The position numbers and the translations under genes are program-made. A stretch of 64,000 nt of DNA from Streptomyces sp. NBC_01754 (GTDB lineage: Bacteria > Actinomycetota > Actinomycetes > Streptomycetales > Streptomycetaceae). Shown piece after piece: positions 15,709 to 25,575 of this stretch. The notes below the pieces were generated by a model, which saw only the letters and a program-made list of their open reading frames with translations, was not told the origin of the DNA and did not search any database. Location of the stretch: positions 5,084,001-5,148,000 of the forward strand of contig NZ_CP109132.1 in NCBI RefSeq assembly GCF_035918015.1, read 5' to 3'. Position 1 is the stretch's first letter; each line of letters opens with the position of its first letter.

Positions 15709-18700
15709 GTGAGCTCCTCCTCCACCACCCGGAACAGCCCGCACCGTCAGGCACGGCGGCGGGCTCCGGGCGCGTACCGGCTGGTGCGTACGCCGCCCGG
15801 CTCCGTGGATCCCCCTCTCCTGGACGCGGCACAGCGCGCCGTGGTTGACCACCGGGACGGGCCGCTGCTGGTCCTGGCCGGGCCGGGCACCGGAAAGACC
15901 ACGACGCTCGTCGAGTCGGTCGCCGCCCGGGTCGCCGAGGGGACCGATCCCGCCCGGATGCTGGTGCTGACCTTCAGCCGCAAGGCGGCGGTGGAGCTGC
16001 GTGACCGCATGGCCGCCAGACTCGGCGGAGCCCCGGGCCCGCAGGCCACCACCTTCCACTCGTACTGCTACGCCCTGGTCCGCGCCCACCAGGACGCCGA
16101 TCTGTTCGCCGATCCGCTCCGGCTGCTGTCCGGACCCGAGCAGGACGTCGCCGTCCGGGAACTCCTCGCCGGACAGGTCGGCCTGGAGCGGGCGGGGCTC
16201 GCGCATGTGCGCTGGCCCGACGAACTGCGGGCCTGCCTGACCACCCGGGGCTTCGCCGACGAGGTGCGCGCGGTGCTCGCCCGCAGCCGCGAACTGGGCC
16301 TCGGCCCCGACGCCCTCGCCGCCTTCGCCCGCCGTACCGGCCGCCCGGACTGGGCCGCGGCAGCGCAGTTCCTCGCCGAGTACCTGGACGTCCTCGACGC
16401 CCAGGGCGTCCTGGACTACGCGGAGCTGGTCCACCGGGCCGTCCTGCTCGCCGAACGGCCCGAGGTGGCGAGCCGTCTGGCCGGGAACTACGACGCGGTC
16501 TTCGTCGACGAGTACCAGGACACCGACCCCTCCCAGGTACGGCTGCTGCACGCGCTGACCGGCAACCGGGCGCCGGCCCCCGGCACCGGCGGCGGCCGCA
16601 CGCTGATCGCCTTCGGCGATCCCGACCAGTCGATCTACACGTTCCGGGGCGCCGACGTGAACGGCATCCTCGACTTCCCGGACACCTTCCGCCGCTCCGA
16701 CGGCGCGCCCGCCCCGGTCGGCGTCCTCACCACCTCCCGCCGGTCCGGAACGCCGTTGCTCGCCGCGACCCGGCTGCTCACCCGCCGGATGCCGCTCACC
16801 CGGCTGCCCTCGGACAAGGTCCGCGCCCACCGGGAGCTGTCCGCCGTACGCGAGGGCGGCCGGGTCGAGGCGTACACCTATCCGACCGCGTCCACCGAGT
16901 TGGAGAACATCGCGGACCTCCTGCGGCGGGCGCATCTGGAGGAGGGTGTGCCCTGGAGGGACATGGCCGTCCTGGTGCGCGCCGGAGGGCGCTCGATCCC
17001 CGCGATGCGCCGTGCGCTGACCTCGGCGGGGGTCCCTCTTGAGGTGGACGGGGACGACCTGGCCCTGCGCCACGAGCCCGCCGTCGCCCCGCTGCTGACC
17101 GCGCTGCGCACGGTCGCCACGGCCGCCCTGGGGGCCGGCACGGACACGGCCGCCCCGGGAGTCGGCACGGACACGGCGGGCCCCGGGGCCGGTGCGGACG
17201 CGGTTGTCCCGGAGGGCGACGCCACGGAACCCGGTTCCCCCGGGGACGAACCGGTGGCGGAGACCGGAGGGAGCACCGACCGGCTCGACACCGAGACCGC
17301 GCTCACGCTGCTCACCTCCCCCCTCGGCTCCATGGACGCCGCCGACCTGCGCCGTCTCGGCCGGGCCCTGCGCGACGAGGAGCGGGCCGCCGGCAACCGG
17401 CTGCCGCCGCCCTCGGGGGAACTGCTGGCCCTGGCGCTCGCCGAACCCGAACGCCTGGTGACCCACGATCCGGCGTACGCCCGAGGAGCCCAGCGCCTCG
17501 GCGCGCTGCTGCGCAAGGCCCGCGAACTCCTCGAAGGCGGCGGCACCGCCGAGGAAGCCCTGTGGACGCTGTGGGACGGCACCCCCTGGCCGGGCAGGCT
17601 GGAACGCGCCGCACTGCGCGGCGGCGCCGCCGGCCGCAACGCCGACCGGGACCTGGACGCCGTGTGCGCCCTGTTCGACGCCGCGGCCCGTGCCGAGGAA
17701 CGCACCGGGGGACGCGGCGCGCTCAACTTCCTGGAAGAGGTCGACGCCCAAGACATCGCCGCCGACACCCTTTCGCGCCGTTCCGTGCGTCCGGACGCCG
17801 TGCGGCTGATGACCGCGCACCGCTCCAAGGGCCTGGAGTGGCGTGTGGTCGTCGTCGCCGGGGTGCAGGAGGGTCTCTGGCCCGACCTGCGCCGCCGTGG
17901 CTCGCTCCTGGAGGCGGACCGGATCGGGCGTGACGGCCTGGCGGAACCGCTCACCCCGGGGGCGCTTCTCACCGAGGAGCGGCGCCTCTTCTACGTCGCC
18001 GCGACCCGCGCCCGCGAACGGCTCGTGGTCACCGCCGTCAAGGCCCCCGCCGACGACGGCGACCAGCCGTCCCGGTTCCTCACCGAGCTCGGCGTCGAGC
18101 CCCGGGACGTCACGGGCCGGCCCCGCCGCCCCCTCGCGGTCGCCGCGCTCGTCGCGGAGCTCCGCGCGACGACCGTCGACCCGGCGGCGTCCACGACCCT
18201 GCGCGACGCCGCCGCCCACCGGCTCGCCCGGCTCGCCGCGCTCACCGACGACGAGGGCCATCCCCTGGTGCCCGCGGCCCACCCGTACCGCTGGTGGGGG
18301 CTGAACGAGCCGACGCGTTCCGAGGTGCCGCTGCGTGACCGGGACGACCCGGTGGTCCTCTCCGGGAGCGCGCTCGACCAGCTCGCCAACACCTGCGCCC
18401 TCCAGTGGTTCCTGGGCCGCGAGGTGAAGGCCGACGCCCCGGCGACGGCGGCCCAGGGCTTCGGCAACGTCGTCCACGTCCTCGCCGACGAGGTGGCGTC
18501 CGGGCGTACGCCCGCCGATCTGGACGTCCTCATGGAACGCCTCGACTCCGTCTGGGACGGCCTGGTCTTCGACGCCCCGTGGAAGTCGCGGCAGGAGAAG
18601 GACCAGGCACGGGCCGCCCTGGAGCGCTTCCTGCACTGGCACGTCATGGACCGCGCCGGCCGCGTCCCCGTCGCGGGTGAGCACGCGTTCGACGTGACCC

Positions 18701-19152
18701 TGGAGGCGGGCGGGTACGCGGTCCGGATCCGGGGCTCCATGGACCGGGTCGAACAGGACGGCGAAGGCCGCGCGTACGTCGTCGACTTCAAGACGGGCAA
18801 GGCCGCTCCCACCAAGGACGAGGTGGCGGCCCATCCCCAGCTCGCCGTCTACCAGCTCGCCATCCGGGAAGGCGCCGTCGACGAGGTGTTCGACGGCCGC
18901 CGCCCCACGCCGGCAGGCGCCGAACTCGTACAGCTGCGCCAGGGGGCCCCGAAGAAGGAGGGCGGCGACGCCCTGCCCAGGGTGCAGGGCCAGGAACCGC
19001 TGTCCGGGGAGTGGGTCTCCGACCTGCTGGCCACGGCGGCCGGCCGCGTCCTGGACGAACGGTTCACCCCCAGCACCGGTCAGCACTGCGCCCACTGCTC
19101 CTTCCGGGCCTCGTGCGGCGCACAGCCCGAAGGCCGCCACATCGTCGAATGA
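15709..19152 (+). CDS. UvrD-family helicase with PD-(D/E)XK nuclease, AdnA-like
   Basis: A 1147-residue protein from GTG 15709. An open frame reaches back to 15346 but has no family content. The superfamily 1A motor shows Walker A AGPGTGKTTT (about 60), Walker B VFVDEYQDTD (about 265), motif V TAHRSKGLEW and motif VI FYVAATRARERL. The C-terminal RecB-type nuclease has YVVDFKTGK (about 1025). One Cys near 895 plus CAHCSFRASC near 1128 gives the one-plus-three Cys spacing of AddB-type 4Fe-4S nucleases. First of two adjacent helicase-nuclease genes, as in mycobacterial AdnAB, which resects double-strand breaks. The AdnA label follows gene order and is inferred. Confidence 0.85.
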   Translation: MSSSSTTRNSPHRQARRRAPGAYRLVRTPPGSVDPPLLDAAQRAVVDHRDGPLLVLAGPGTGKTTTLVESVAARVAEGTDPARMLVLTFSRKAAVELRDRMAARLGGAPGPQATTFHSYCYALVRAHQDADLFADPLRLLSGPEQDVAVRELLAGQVGLERAGLAHVRWPDELRACLTTRGFADEVRAVLARSRELGLGPDALAAFARRTGRPDWAAAAQFLAEYLDVLDAQGVLDYAELVHRAVLLAERPEVASRLAGNYDAVFVDEYQDTDPSQVRLLHALTGNRAPAPGTGGGRTLIAFGDPDQSIYTFRGADVNGILDFPDTFRRSDGAPAPVGVLTTSRRSGTPLLAATRLLTRRMPLTRLPSDKVRAHRELSAVREGGRVEAYTYPTASTELENIADLLRRAHLEEGVPWRDMAVLVRAGGRSIPAMRRALTSAGVPLEVDGDDLALRHEPAVAPLLTALRTVATAALGAGTDTAAPGVGTDTAGPGAGADAVVPEGDATEPGSPGDEPVAETGGSTDRLDTETALTLLTSPLGSMDAADLRRLGRALRDEERAAGNRLPPPSGELLALALAEPERLVTHDPAYARGAQRLGALLRKARELLEGGGTAEEALWTLWDGTPWPGRLERAALRGGAAGRNADRDLDAVCALFDAAARAEERTGGRGALNFLEEVDAQDIAADTLSRRSVRPDAVRLMTAHRSKGLEWRVVVVAGVQEGLWPDLRRRGSLLEADRIGRDGLAEPLTPGALLTEERRLFYVAATRARERLVVTAVKAPADDGDQPSRFLTELGVEPRDVTGRPRRPLAVAALVAELRATTVDPAASTTLRDAAAHRLARLAALTDDEGHPLVPAAHPYRWWGLNEPTRSEVPLRDRDDPVVLSGSALDQLANTCALQWFLGREVKADAPATAAQGFGNVVHVLADEVASGRTPADLDVLMERLDSVWDGLVFDAPWKSRQEKDQARAALERFLHWHVMDRAGRVPVAGEHAFDVTLEAGGYAVRIRGSMDRVEQDGEGRAYVVDFKTGKAAPTKDEVAAHPQLAVYQLAIREGAVDEVFDGRRPTPAGAELVQLRQGAPKKEGGDALPRVQGQEPLSGEWVSDLLATAAGRVLDERFTPSTGQHCAHCSFRASCGAQPEGRHIVE

Positions 19153-19211
19153 CGCCGTGCCCGCGACCTCCGCGGGCGGTGGTGTCGGTGCCCCCGGTTA
19201 GCCTCTGTGGG

Positions 19212-22200
19212 GTGTCCTCACGTATCACCGACCCGGAGCAGCTCAAGGAGCTCCTGGGTATCCCGTTCACCCCGGAGCAGACGGCCTGCATCACCGCGCC
19301 GCCCGCCCCGCAGGTGATCGTCGCCGGGGCCGGCTCCGGCAAGACGACGGTGATGGCCGCCCGCGTGGTGTGGCTGGTCGGCACCGGGCAGGTCGCCCCG
19401 GAGCAGGTCCTGGGCCTCACCTTCACCAACAAGGCGGCCGGTGAGCTGGCCGAGCGGGTCCGCAAGGCTCTCGTAGCCGCAGGGGTGACCGATCCGGACG
19501 TCATCGACCCGGACGACCCCCCGGGTGAACCCAGCATCTCCACCTACCACGCGTTCGCCGGCCGGCTGCTGACCGAACACGGTCTGCGGATCGGGCTCGA
19601 ACCCACCACCCGCCTCCTCGCCGACGCCACCCGCTACCAGCTCGCCGCCCGGGTACTGCGCGAGGCCCCGGGCCCGTACCCAGCCCTGACCAGGTCTTTC
19701 CCCACCCTCGTCAGCGACCTGCTGGCCCTGGACGCCGAGCTCGCCGAACACCTCGTCCGCCCCGAACAGCTCGCCCGGTACGACACCGAGCTGCTGGAGA
19801 CGCTCGCCTCCGCCAAGCTCACCAACGCGGACCTGCGCAAGGTCCCCGAGACCGCCGAGACCCGCCGTGAACTGCTGGGGCTGACCCGGCGCTACCGGGA
19901 GGCCAAGCGGAGCCGCGACCTGCTCGACTTCGGCGACCAGATCGCGCTCTCCGCCGAGCTGGCCCTCACCCGCCCCGAGGTCGGAGCCCTCCTGCGCGAC
20001 GAATTCCGGGTCGTCCTGCTCGACGAGTACCAGGACACCTCCGTGGCCCAGCGGCTCCTGCTCTCGGCGCTCTTCGGCGGCGGCCCCGGGGGAGCCACGG
20101 GACACGCCGTGACCGCCGTCGGGGACCCCTGCCAGGCGATCTACGGCTGGCGCGGAGCCTCCGTCGCCAACCTCGACGACTTCCCCCACCACTTCCCGCA
20201 CGCCGACGGCACACCGGCCACACGTCACTCCCTCAGCGAGAACCGGCGCAGCGGAGGCCGCCTCCTCCACCTCGCCAACGGCCTCGCCGGCCCCCTGCGT
20301 GCCATGCACGAGGGCGTCGAGGCCCTGCGTCCGGCACCGGGGGCCGAGCGGGACGGCGGCGTCCGCTGCGCCCTGCTGCACACCCACGCCGAGGAGATCG
20401 ACTGGCTCGGCGACTCCCTCTCCCACCTCGTCCGGACCGGCACACCCCCCGGGGAGATCGCCGTCCTGTGCCGGACCGCCGGCGACTTCCCCCGCATCCA
20501 GGCCGCTCTCGTCGACCGGGACGTCCCGGTCGAGGTCGTCGGGCTGTCCGGGCTGCTGCACCTCCCGGAGGTCGCCGATCTCGTCGCCGTCTGCGAGGTA
20601 CTCCAGGACCCCGGGGCCAACGCCTCCCTGGTCCGGCTGCTCACCGGCCCGCGCTGGCGGATCGGCCCCCGGGACCTCGCCCTCCTGGGACGGCGCGCCC
20701 GCCTCCTGGTGCACCACGCCTCGCACGACGACGGCACCGTCGATCCGGACCGCCGGCTGGCGGAGGCCGTCGAGGGCATCGACCCCGCCGAGGTGGTCTC
20801 CCTCGCCGACGCCCTCGACACCTTCCTGGACTCCGGCGGCCACCAGGACGACCGACTGCCGTTCTCGGCCGAGGCCCGCGTCCGGTACGCCCGGCTCGCC
20901 ACCGAGCTGCGCGAGCTGCGCCGGTCCCTGGCCGACCCGCTCATGGACGTCCTGCACCGGGTCCTGGCCACCACGGGCCTGGAGGTCGAGCTCTCCGCCT
21001 CGCCGCACGCGCTGGCCGCCCGGCGCCGCGAGACCCTCGCCAACTTCCTGGACGTCGCGGCCGGTTTCGCCGCGGTCGACGGGGAGGCCACCCTGCTCGC
21101 CTTCCTCGGCTTCCTGCGCACCGCGGCCCAGTACGAGAAGGGACTGGACAACGCGCTGCCCGGCGGCGAGAACACCGTCAAGGTCCTCACCGCCCACAAG
21201 TCCAAGGGGCTGGAGTGGGACGTCGTCGCCGTGCCCGGACTCGTCACCGGCCAGTTCCCCAGCAGCCGGGCCCGGGACGCGTGGACCGCGCAGTCGAAGG
21301 TCCTGCCGCACGCCCTGCGCGGCGACGCGGCCACGCTCCCGGACGTCCCCTCCTGGGACGCCAAGGGGCTCAAGGCCTTCAAGGACGAGATGAAGGCACA
21401 CCAGCACACCGAGGAGCTGCGCCTGGGGTATGTCACCTTCACCCGGCCGCGCAGGCTGCTCCTCGGCTCCGGGCACTGGTGGGGCCCCTCCCAGAAGAAG
21501 CCCCGCGGCCCGTCCGCCTTCCTGGACGCGCTGTACGAGCACTGCGCCGCCGGACACGGCGAGATCGAGGTCTGGGCGGACGAACCCGGGCCGGACGAGG
21601 AGAATCCCGCCCTCGGGGAACAGGAGGCGGAGCAGGCCTGGCCCCTGCCGCTGGACGAGACCGCGACGGCCCGCCGCCGCGCCGCCCGGGACACCGTGCT
21701 GGCCCACCTGGAGGCCCTGACGGCCGGCACCGCCGTCCCGGACGGGGGTCCGTCGTACCCGCTGTCCGACGAGGAGCCCCCGTTCGAAGAGGAGCCACCG
21801 CCGTACGACGACGAGCCCCCGTCCGACGAGGAGGAGCAGGTCGTGCCAGGGGGCGGATCCGGGCCCCAGGTGCCCGCAGCCCGGGCACCTCTGGACGGGG
21901 AGCGGCCCACCCCGGAGGAGGCCCGGACCCTCGCGTCCTGGGACCGCGACCTCGACGCCCTCGCCGGGGAGCTGCGCCGCGCCCGTGCGACCGTGCACGA
22001 CGTCGTCGTGCCCGCCTCGCTCTCCGCCACCCAGCTGCTGCACCTCGCCGACGACCCCGACGGCTTCGCACGCGAGCTGGCCCGGCCCATGCCCAGGCCC
22101 CCGCAGCCCGCGGCTCGCCGGGGGACCCGGTTCCACGCCTGGGTGGAGTCGCGGTTCGAGGAGCTGCCGCTGCCCATGCTGGGCCCGGACGAGCTCCCCG

Positions 22201-22607
22201 GGGGGGACGGGAGCGACGCGGAGATCGCCGACGAGCGGGACCTCGCCGAGCTCAAGGAGGCGTTCGAGCGCACGGCGTACGCCCGGCGCACTCCGTACCG
22301 CGTCGAGACCCCGTTCCAGATCGTCCTGGCGGGCCGGGTGATCCGTGGCCGGATCGACGCGGTGTACCGCACGGGTGACACCTACGAGATCGTGGACTGG
22401 AAGACGGCCCGGCACCGCACCGCCGACCCGCTCCAGCTCGCCGTCTACCGCCTCGCCTGGGCCGAACTGCACGGTCTGGCGCCGGAAGAGGTCACCGCCA
22501 CCTTCCTCTACGTCCGCACCGGCGAGATTGTCCGGCCCGCCGGACTGCCGGGCCGGACGGATCTGGAACGTCTCCTGCTGGACGAGCGGCCTCCGCAGGG
22601 CCGATAG
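19212..22607 (+). CDS. UvrD-family helicase with PD-(D/E)XK nuclease, AdnB-like
   Basis: A 1131-residue protein. GTG 19212 gives the usual SSRITDPEQLKELLGIPF beginning. An in-frame ATG at 19149 overlaps the previous stop as ATGA and is an alternative. The motor motifs are Walker A AGAGSGKTTV (about 37), Walker B LLDEYQDTS (about 268), TAHKSKGLEWD (about 660) and a motif VI variant FTRPRR. An acidic insert rich in Glu/Pro lies at about 850-880. The nuclease domain has RGTRFHAWVESR (about 970) and YEIVDWKTAR (about 1060). It should pair with the upstream product as a heterodimeric end-resection motor. No Cys cluster is visible here, unlike its partner. Confidence 0.85.
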   Translation: MSSRITDPEQLKELLGIPFTPEQTACITAPPAPQVIVAGAGSGKTTVMAARVVWLVGTGQVAPEQVLGLTFTNKAAGELAERVRKALVAAGVTDPDVIDPDDPPGEPSISTYHAFAGRLLTEHGLRIGLEPTTRLLADATRYQLAARVLREAPGPYPALTRSFPTLVSDLLALDAELAEHLVRPEQLARYDTELLETLASAKLTNADLRKVPETAETRRELLGLTRRYREAKRSRDLLDFGDQIALSAELALTRPEVGALLRDEFRVVLLDEYQDTSVAQRLLLSALFGGGPGGATGHAVTAVGDPCQAIYGWRGASVANLDDFPHHFPHADGTPATRHSLSENRRSGGRLLHLANGLAGPLRAMHEGVEALRPAPGAERDGGVRCALLHTHAEEIDWLGDSLSHLVRTGTPPGEIAVLCRTAGDFPRIQAALVDRDVPVEVVGLSGLLHLPEVADLVAVCEVLQDPGANASLVRLLTGPRWRIGPRDLALLGRRARLLVHHASHDDGTVDPDRRLAEAVEGIDPAEVVSLADALDTFLDSGGHQDDRLPFSAEARVRYARLATELRELRRSLADPLMDVLHRVLATTGLEVELSASPHALAARRRETLANFLDVAAGFAAVDGEATLLAFLGFLRTAAQYEKGLDNALPGGENTVKVLTAHKSKGLEWDVVAVPGLVTGQFPSSRARDAWTAQSKVLPHALRGDAATLPDVPSWDAKGLKAFKDEMKAHQHTEELRLGYVTFTRPRRLLLGSGHWWGPSQKKPRGPSAFLDALYEHCAAGHGEIEVWADEPGPDEENPALGEQEAEQAWPLPLDETATARRRAARDTVLAHLEALTAGTAVPDGGPSYPLSDEEPPFEEEPPPYDDEPPSDEEEQVVPGGGSGPQVPAARAPLDGERPTPEEARTLASWDRDLDALAGELRRARATVHDVVVPASLSATQLLHLADDPDGFARELARPMPRPPQPAARRGTRFHAWVESRFEELPLPMLGPDELPGGDGSDAEIADERDLAELKEAFERTAYARRTPYRVETPFQIVLAGRVIRGRIDAVYRTGDTYEIVDWKTARHRTADPLQLAVYRLAWAELHGLAPEEVTATFLYVRTGEIVRPAGLPGRTDLERLLLDERPPQGR

Positions 22608-22617
22608 GCTCAAGAGC

Positions 22618-24012
22618 ATGAGCGACACCCCGGACAGCGCCGTCCGTACGTACATCCGGCACCACCGCACGGCCTTCCTCGCCGACCTCGCCGAGTGGCT
22701 GCGCATCCCCTCCGTGTCCGCCCAGCCGGAGCACGAGGGGGACGTACGCCGAAGCGCCGAATGGCTGTCCGCCACGCTGAAGGAGACCGGGTTCCCGGTC
22801 ACCGAGATCTGGGAGACACCGGGGGCCCCGGCGGTCTTCGCCGAGTGGCCCTCCGACGACCCGGACGCACCCGTCGTCCTCGTCTACGGCCACCACGACG
22901 TGCAGCCGGCCGCCCGTGAGGACGGCTGGCACAGCGACCCGTTCGAACCGGAGGTCCGCGACGGCAGGATGTACGGGCGCGGCGCGGCCGACGACAAGGG
23001 CCAGGTGTTCTTCCACACCCTGGGCGTCCGCGCCCACCTCGCCGCCACCGGCCGTACCGCCCCCGCCGTGCACCTCAAGCTCCTCGTCGAGGGAGAGGAG
23101 GAGTCCGGCTCCCCGCACTTCCGCGGGCTGGCCGAGCAACGGGCGGACCGCCTCACCGCCGACGCCGTGATCGTCTCCGACACCGGCATGTGGGACGAGG
23201 ACACCCCGACCGTCTGCACCGGCATGCGCGGCCTCGCCGAGTGCGAGATCGAACTGCGTGGCCCGGACCAGGACATCCACTCCGGATCGTTCGGCGGTGC
23301 CGTCCCCAACCCGGCGACCGCCCTGGCCCGTCTGGTCGCCGCGCTCCACGACGCGGACGGCAGGGTCGCCGTCCCCGGCTTCTACGACGGCGTGGCCGAG
23401 CTCACCGACACCGAGCGGGCCCTCTTCGCCCGGCTGCCCTTCGACGAGGCGAGGTGGCTGCGCACCGCCGCCTCACAGGCCACCGCGGGGGAGGCCGGCT
23501 ACTCCACCCTGGAACGTCTCTGGGCCCGCCCGACCGCCGAGGTCAACGGCATCGGCGGTGGTTACCAGGGCGCGGGCAGCAAGACCGTCATCCCCGCGTC
23601 CGCGATGGTGAAGCTGAGTTTCCGGCTCGTGGCGGGCCAGGACCCCGACCACGTCCAGAACGCGGTACGGGCCTGGGCCGAGGCGCGGATCCCGGCCGGC
23701 GTCCGCCACCGGATCACCTTCGCGCCCGCCACCCGCCCCTGCCTGACCCCGCTGGACCACCCCGCCCTGAAGGCGGTCTCCCACGCCATGGGCCGCGCCT
23801 TCGGCAAGGAGGTCCTCTTCACTCGTGAAGGCGGTTCCGGACCCGCCGCCGATCTCCAGGACGTGCTCGGCGCCCCCGTCCTGTTCCTGGGTATCTCCGT
23901 ACCGTCCGACGGCTGGCACGGTCCCGACGAGAAGGTCGAGATCGGCCTCCTCCTCAAAGGAGCGGAGACCACCGCCCTCCTCTGGGACGAGCTGGCCGCG
24001 GCACTCCGCTGA
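22618..24012 (+). CDS. M20 family metallopeptidase (dipeptidase)
   Basis: A 464-residue cytoplasmic protein from ATG 22618, 10 bases after the AdnB-like gene. The M20 signature is clear: VYGHHDVQP (metal-binding His and Asp), GRGAADDKGQ (bridging Asp), LVEGEEESGS (catalytic Glu pair) and a lid domain with HSGSFGGAVPNP. It should hydrolyse small peptides or N-acyl amino acids with two zinc ions. The family is conserved at this position in Streptomyces, though a link with the repair genes around it is not evident. Confidence 0.88.
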   Translation: MSDTPDSAVRTYIRHHRTAFLADLAEWLRIPSVSAQPEHEGDVRRSAEWLSATLKETGFPVTEIWETPGAPAVFAEWPSDDPDAPVVLVYGHHDVQPAAREDGWHSDPFEPEVRDGRMYGRGAADDKGQVFFHTLGVRAHLAATGRTAPAVHLKLLVEGEEESGSPHFRGLAEQRADRLTADAVIVSDTGMWDEDTPTVCTGMRGLAECEIELRGPDQDIHSGSFGGAVPNPATALARLVAALHDADGRVAVPGFYDGVAELTDTERALFARLPFDEARWLRTAASQATAGEAGYSTLERLWARPTAEVNGIGGGYQGAGSKTVIPASAMVKLSFRLVAGQDPDHVQNAVRAWAEARIPAGVRHRITFAPATRPCLTPLDHPALKAVSHAMGRAFGKEVLFTREGGSGPAADLQDVLGAPVLFLGISVPSDGWHGPDEKVEIGLLLKGAETTALLWDELAAALR

Positions 24013-24056
24013 ATCTCTGAACGCCCGATCCACCCCCGGGGGAGTAGGAAGCACCT

Positions 24057-25007
24057 GTGAGCACCTTCGACAACGCCACCGCGGACCGACCCATCGGACT
24101 CACCGCGCCCAGCGGCATCGACCGCTCCGCGCACCACCGGCTCGACGAGGCCTGGCTCGCCGCGGCCTGGAGTCATCCGACGACCAGGGTCTTCGTCGTC
24201 TCCGGGGGCCAGGCGCTCATCGACGACACCACCGACGGCGGCACCGAACTCCTCATGACGCCGTCCTTCGAGGCGCCGCTCACCGAGACGCACCGCTACT
24301 TCCTGGGCACCGACGAGAAAGGGGTGCGGTACTTCGCGCTCCAGAAGGACTCGCTGCCGGGCCGCATGGACCAGTCGGCACGCCCGGCCGGACTACGTGA
24401 GGCCGGGATGCTGCTGGGCCCGCGGGACGGCGCCCTGATGGCACACGCGGTGGCCCTGGAGAACTGGCAGCGGCTGCACCGCTTCTGCTCACGCTGCGGT
24501 GAGCGCACCGTCATCGCGGCGGCGGGCCACATCCGCCGCTGCCAGGCATGCGGAGCGGAGCACTATCCCCGGACCGATCCCGCGGTGATCATGCTCGTCA
24601 CGGACGATCAGGACCGCGCGCTGCTGGGGCGCCAGGTGCACTGGCCCGAAGGCCGTTTCTCGACCCTCGCGGGCTTCGTCGAGCCGGGGGAGTCGATCGA
24701 GCAGGCCGTGGCCCGCGAGGTGTTCGAGGAAGCGGGGATCACCGTCGCCGAGGTCGAGTACGTCGCCAGCCAGCCCTGGCCCTTCCCCTCCAGCCTGATG
24801 CTGGGCTTCATGGCCCGCGCCGGGTCCTCGGAGATCGATGTGGACGGCGAGGAGATCGAGGAGGCCCGCTGGTTCTCCCGCGAGGAGCTGACGGCCGCCT
24901 TCGAGTCGGGTGAGGTACTGCCGCCGTTCGGCCTCTCGATCGCCGCCCGTCTGATCGAGCTCTGGTACGGGAAGCCGCTCCTCAGGCCGGGCGGCCCGAC
25001 CGCCTGA
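24057..25007 (+). CDS. nudC: NAD(+) diphosphatase NudC
   Basis: A 316-residue protein from GTG 24057 with GGAGTAGGAAG upstream. A zinc ribbon (CSRCGERT...CQACG, near residues 143-165) precedes the Nudix box GFVEPGESIEQAVAREVFEE. The NudC-specific motif SQPWPFPSS follows. It hydrolyses NAD(H) to NMN(H) and AMP, and in bacteria it can remove NAD caps from RNA 5' ends. It ends at a long palindromic terminator shared with the convergent mycoredoxin gene, the same neighbour it has in mycobacteria. Confidence 0.93.
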   Translation: MSTFDNATADRPIGLTAPSGIDRSAHHRLDEAWLAAAWSHPTTRVFVVSGGQALIDDTTDGGTELLMTPSFEAPLTETHRYFLGTDEKGVRYFALQKDSLPGRMDQSARPAGLREAGMLLGPRDGALMAHAVALENWQRLHRFCSRCGERTVIAAAGHIRRCQACGAEHYPRTDPAVIMLVTDDQDRALLGRQVHWPEGRFSTLAGFVEPGESIEQAVAREVFEEAGITVAEVEYVASQPWPFPSSLMLGFMARAGSSEIDVDGEEIEEARWFSREELTAAFESGEVLPPFGLSIAARLIELWYGKPLLRPGGPTA

Positions 25008-25015
25008 GAAGCCAC

Positions 25016-25069
25016 CGGTGACAACGGCGAGGCCCCCCGCTCGAGCGGGGGGCCTCGCCGTTGTCACCG
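25016..25069. terminator. 54-bp perfect palindrome, bidirectional terminator
   Basis: Positions 25016-25042 are the exact reverse complement of 25043-25069, with no spacer and a CTCGAG centre. It sits between the ends of nudC (+) and the mycoredoxin gene (-), 8 bases from one stop and 12 from the other. It should form a 25-bp hairpin in either transcript. There is no T-run, which is common for Streptomyces terminators. Confidence 0.85.
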
Positions 25070-25081
25070 TGCCGGTACGGG

Positions 25082-25324
25082 TCAGGCGCCGACCTTCTGC
25101 TTCACCTGGGCGAGCGAGGGGTTCGTCAGGGTCGAACCGTCCGGGAAGAGCAGGGTGGGAACCGTCTGGTTTCCGCCGTTGGCCTTCTCGACGAAAGCCG
25201 CCGACTCGGGGTCGTGCTCGATGTTGACCTCGGTGTACGCGATGCCTTCACGGTCCATCTGGCCCTTGAGCCGGCGGCAGTAGCCGCACCACGTGGTGCT
25301 GTACATCGTCACAGTGCCCGGCAT
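25082..25324 (-). CDS. Mycoredoxin (glutaredoxin-like, CGYC)
   Basis: An 80-residue glutaredoxin-fold protein starting MPGTVTMYSTTWCGYC at the ATG with AAGGAG upstream; a start 16 codons earlier is less likely. The active site is C13-G-Y-C16, with the cis-Pro loop TVPTLLF. Mycoredoxins reduce mycothiol mixed disulfides on proteins, taking electrons from mycothiol. A sigma-R consensus promoter lies about 140 bases upstream on the same strand, consistent with membership of the thiol-stress regulon. Confidence 0.92.
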   Translation of the reverse strand: MPGTVTMYSTTWCGYCRRLKGQMDREGIAYTEVNIEHDPESAAFVEKANGGNQTVPTLLFPDGSTLTNPSLAQVKQKVGA

Positions 25325-25463
25325 GTCGTCGGTGCTCCTTGTCTCGTCCGTCCCGCCCAGGAGCGGAACCATCCGTAGCGTTCAGGTCGGGGAGGAGGCG
25401 GCTCCCGGCACGGAGGCGGGCCGGCCGCTCCGGCAGGGAGAGAATTCCCTTCCCGCTTCAAGC

Positions 25464-25489
25464 AACGTACGGGACCCGGCGGCCATTCC
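25464..25489 (-). promoter_or_regulatory. Sigma-R promoter of the mycoredoxin gene
   Basis: On the minus strand GGAAT (25489-25485), 18 bases, then GTT (25466-25464) matches the SigR consensus exactly. It points at the mycoredoxin ATG and would leave a leader of about 130 bases. It lies in the 251-base gap shared with the divergent uvrD2-like gene. Confidence 0.78.
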
Positions 25490-25575
25490 CACCGTCCCGC
25501 CCCACCGGTACGACGAACGGCGTCCCCTGTGGACGACCTCCGCATCCGCCCCCGGCGACCTGGCAGCATGGCGGG

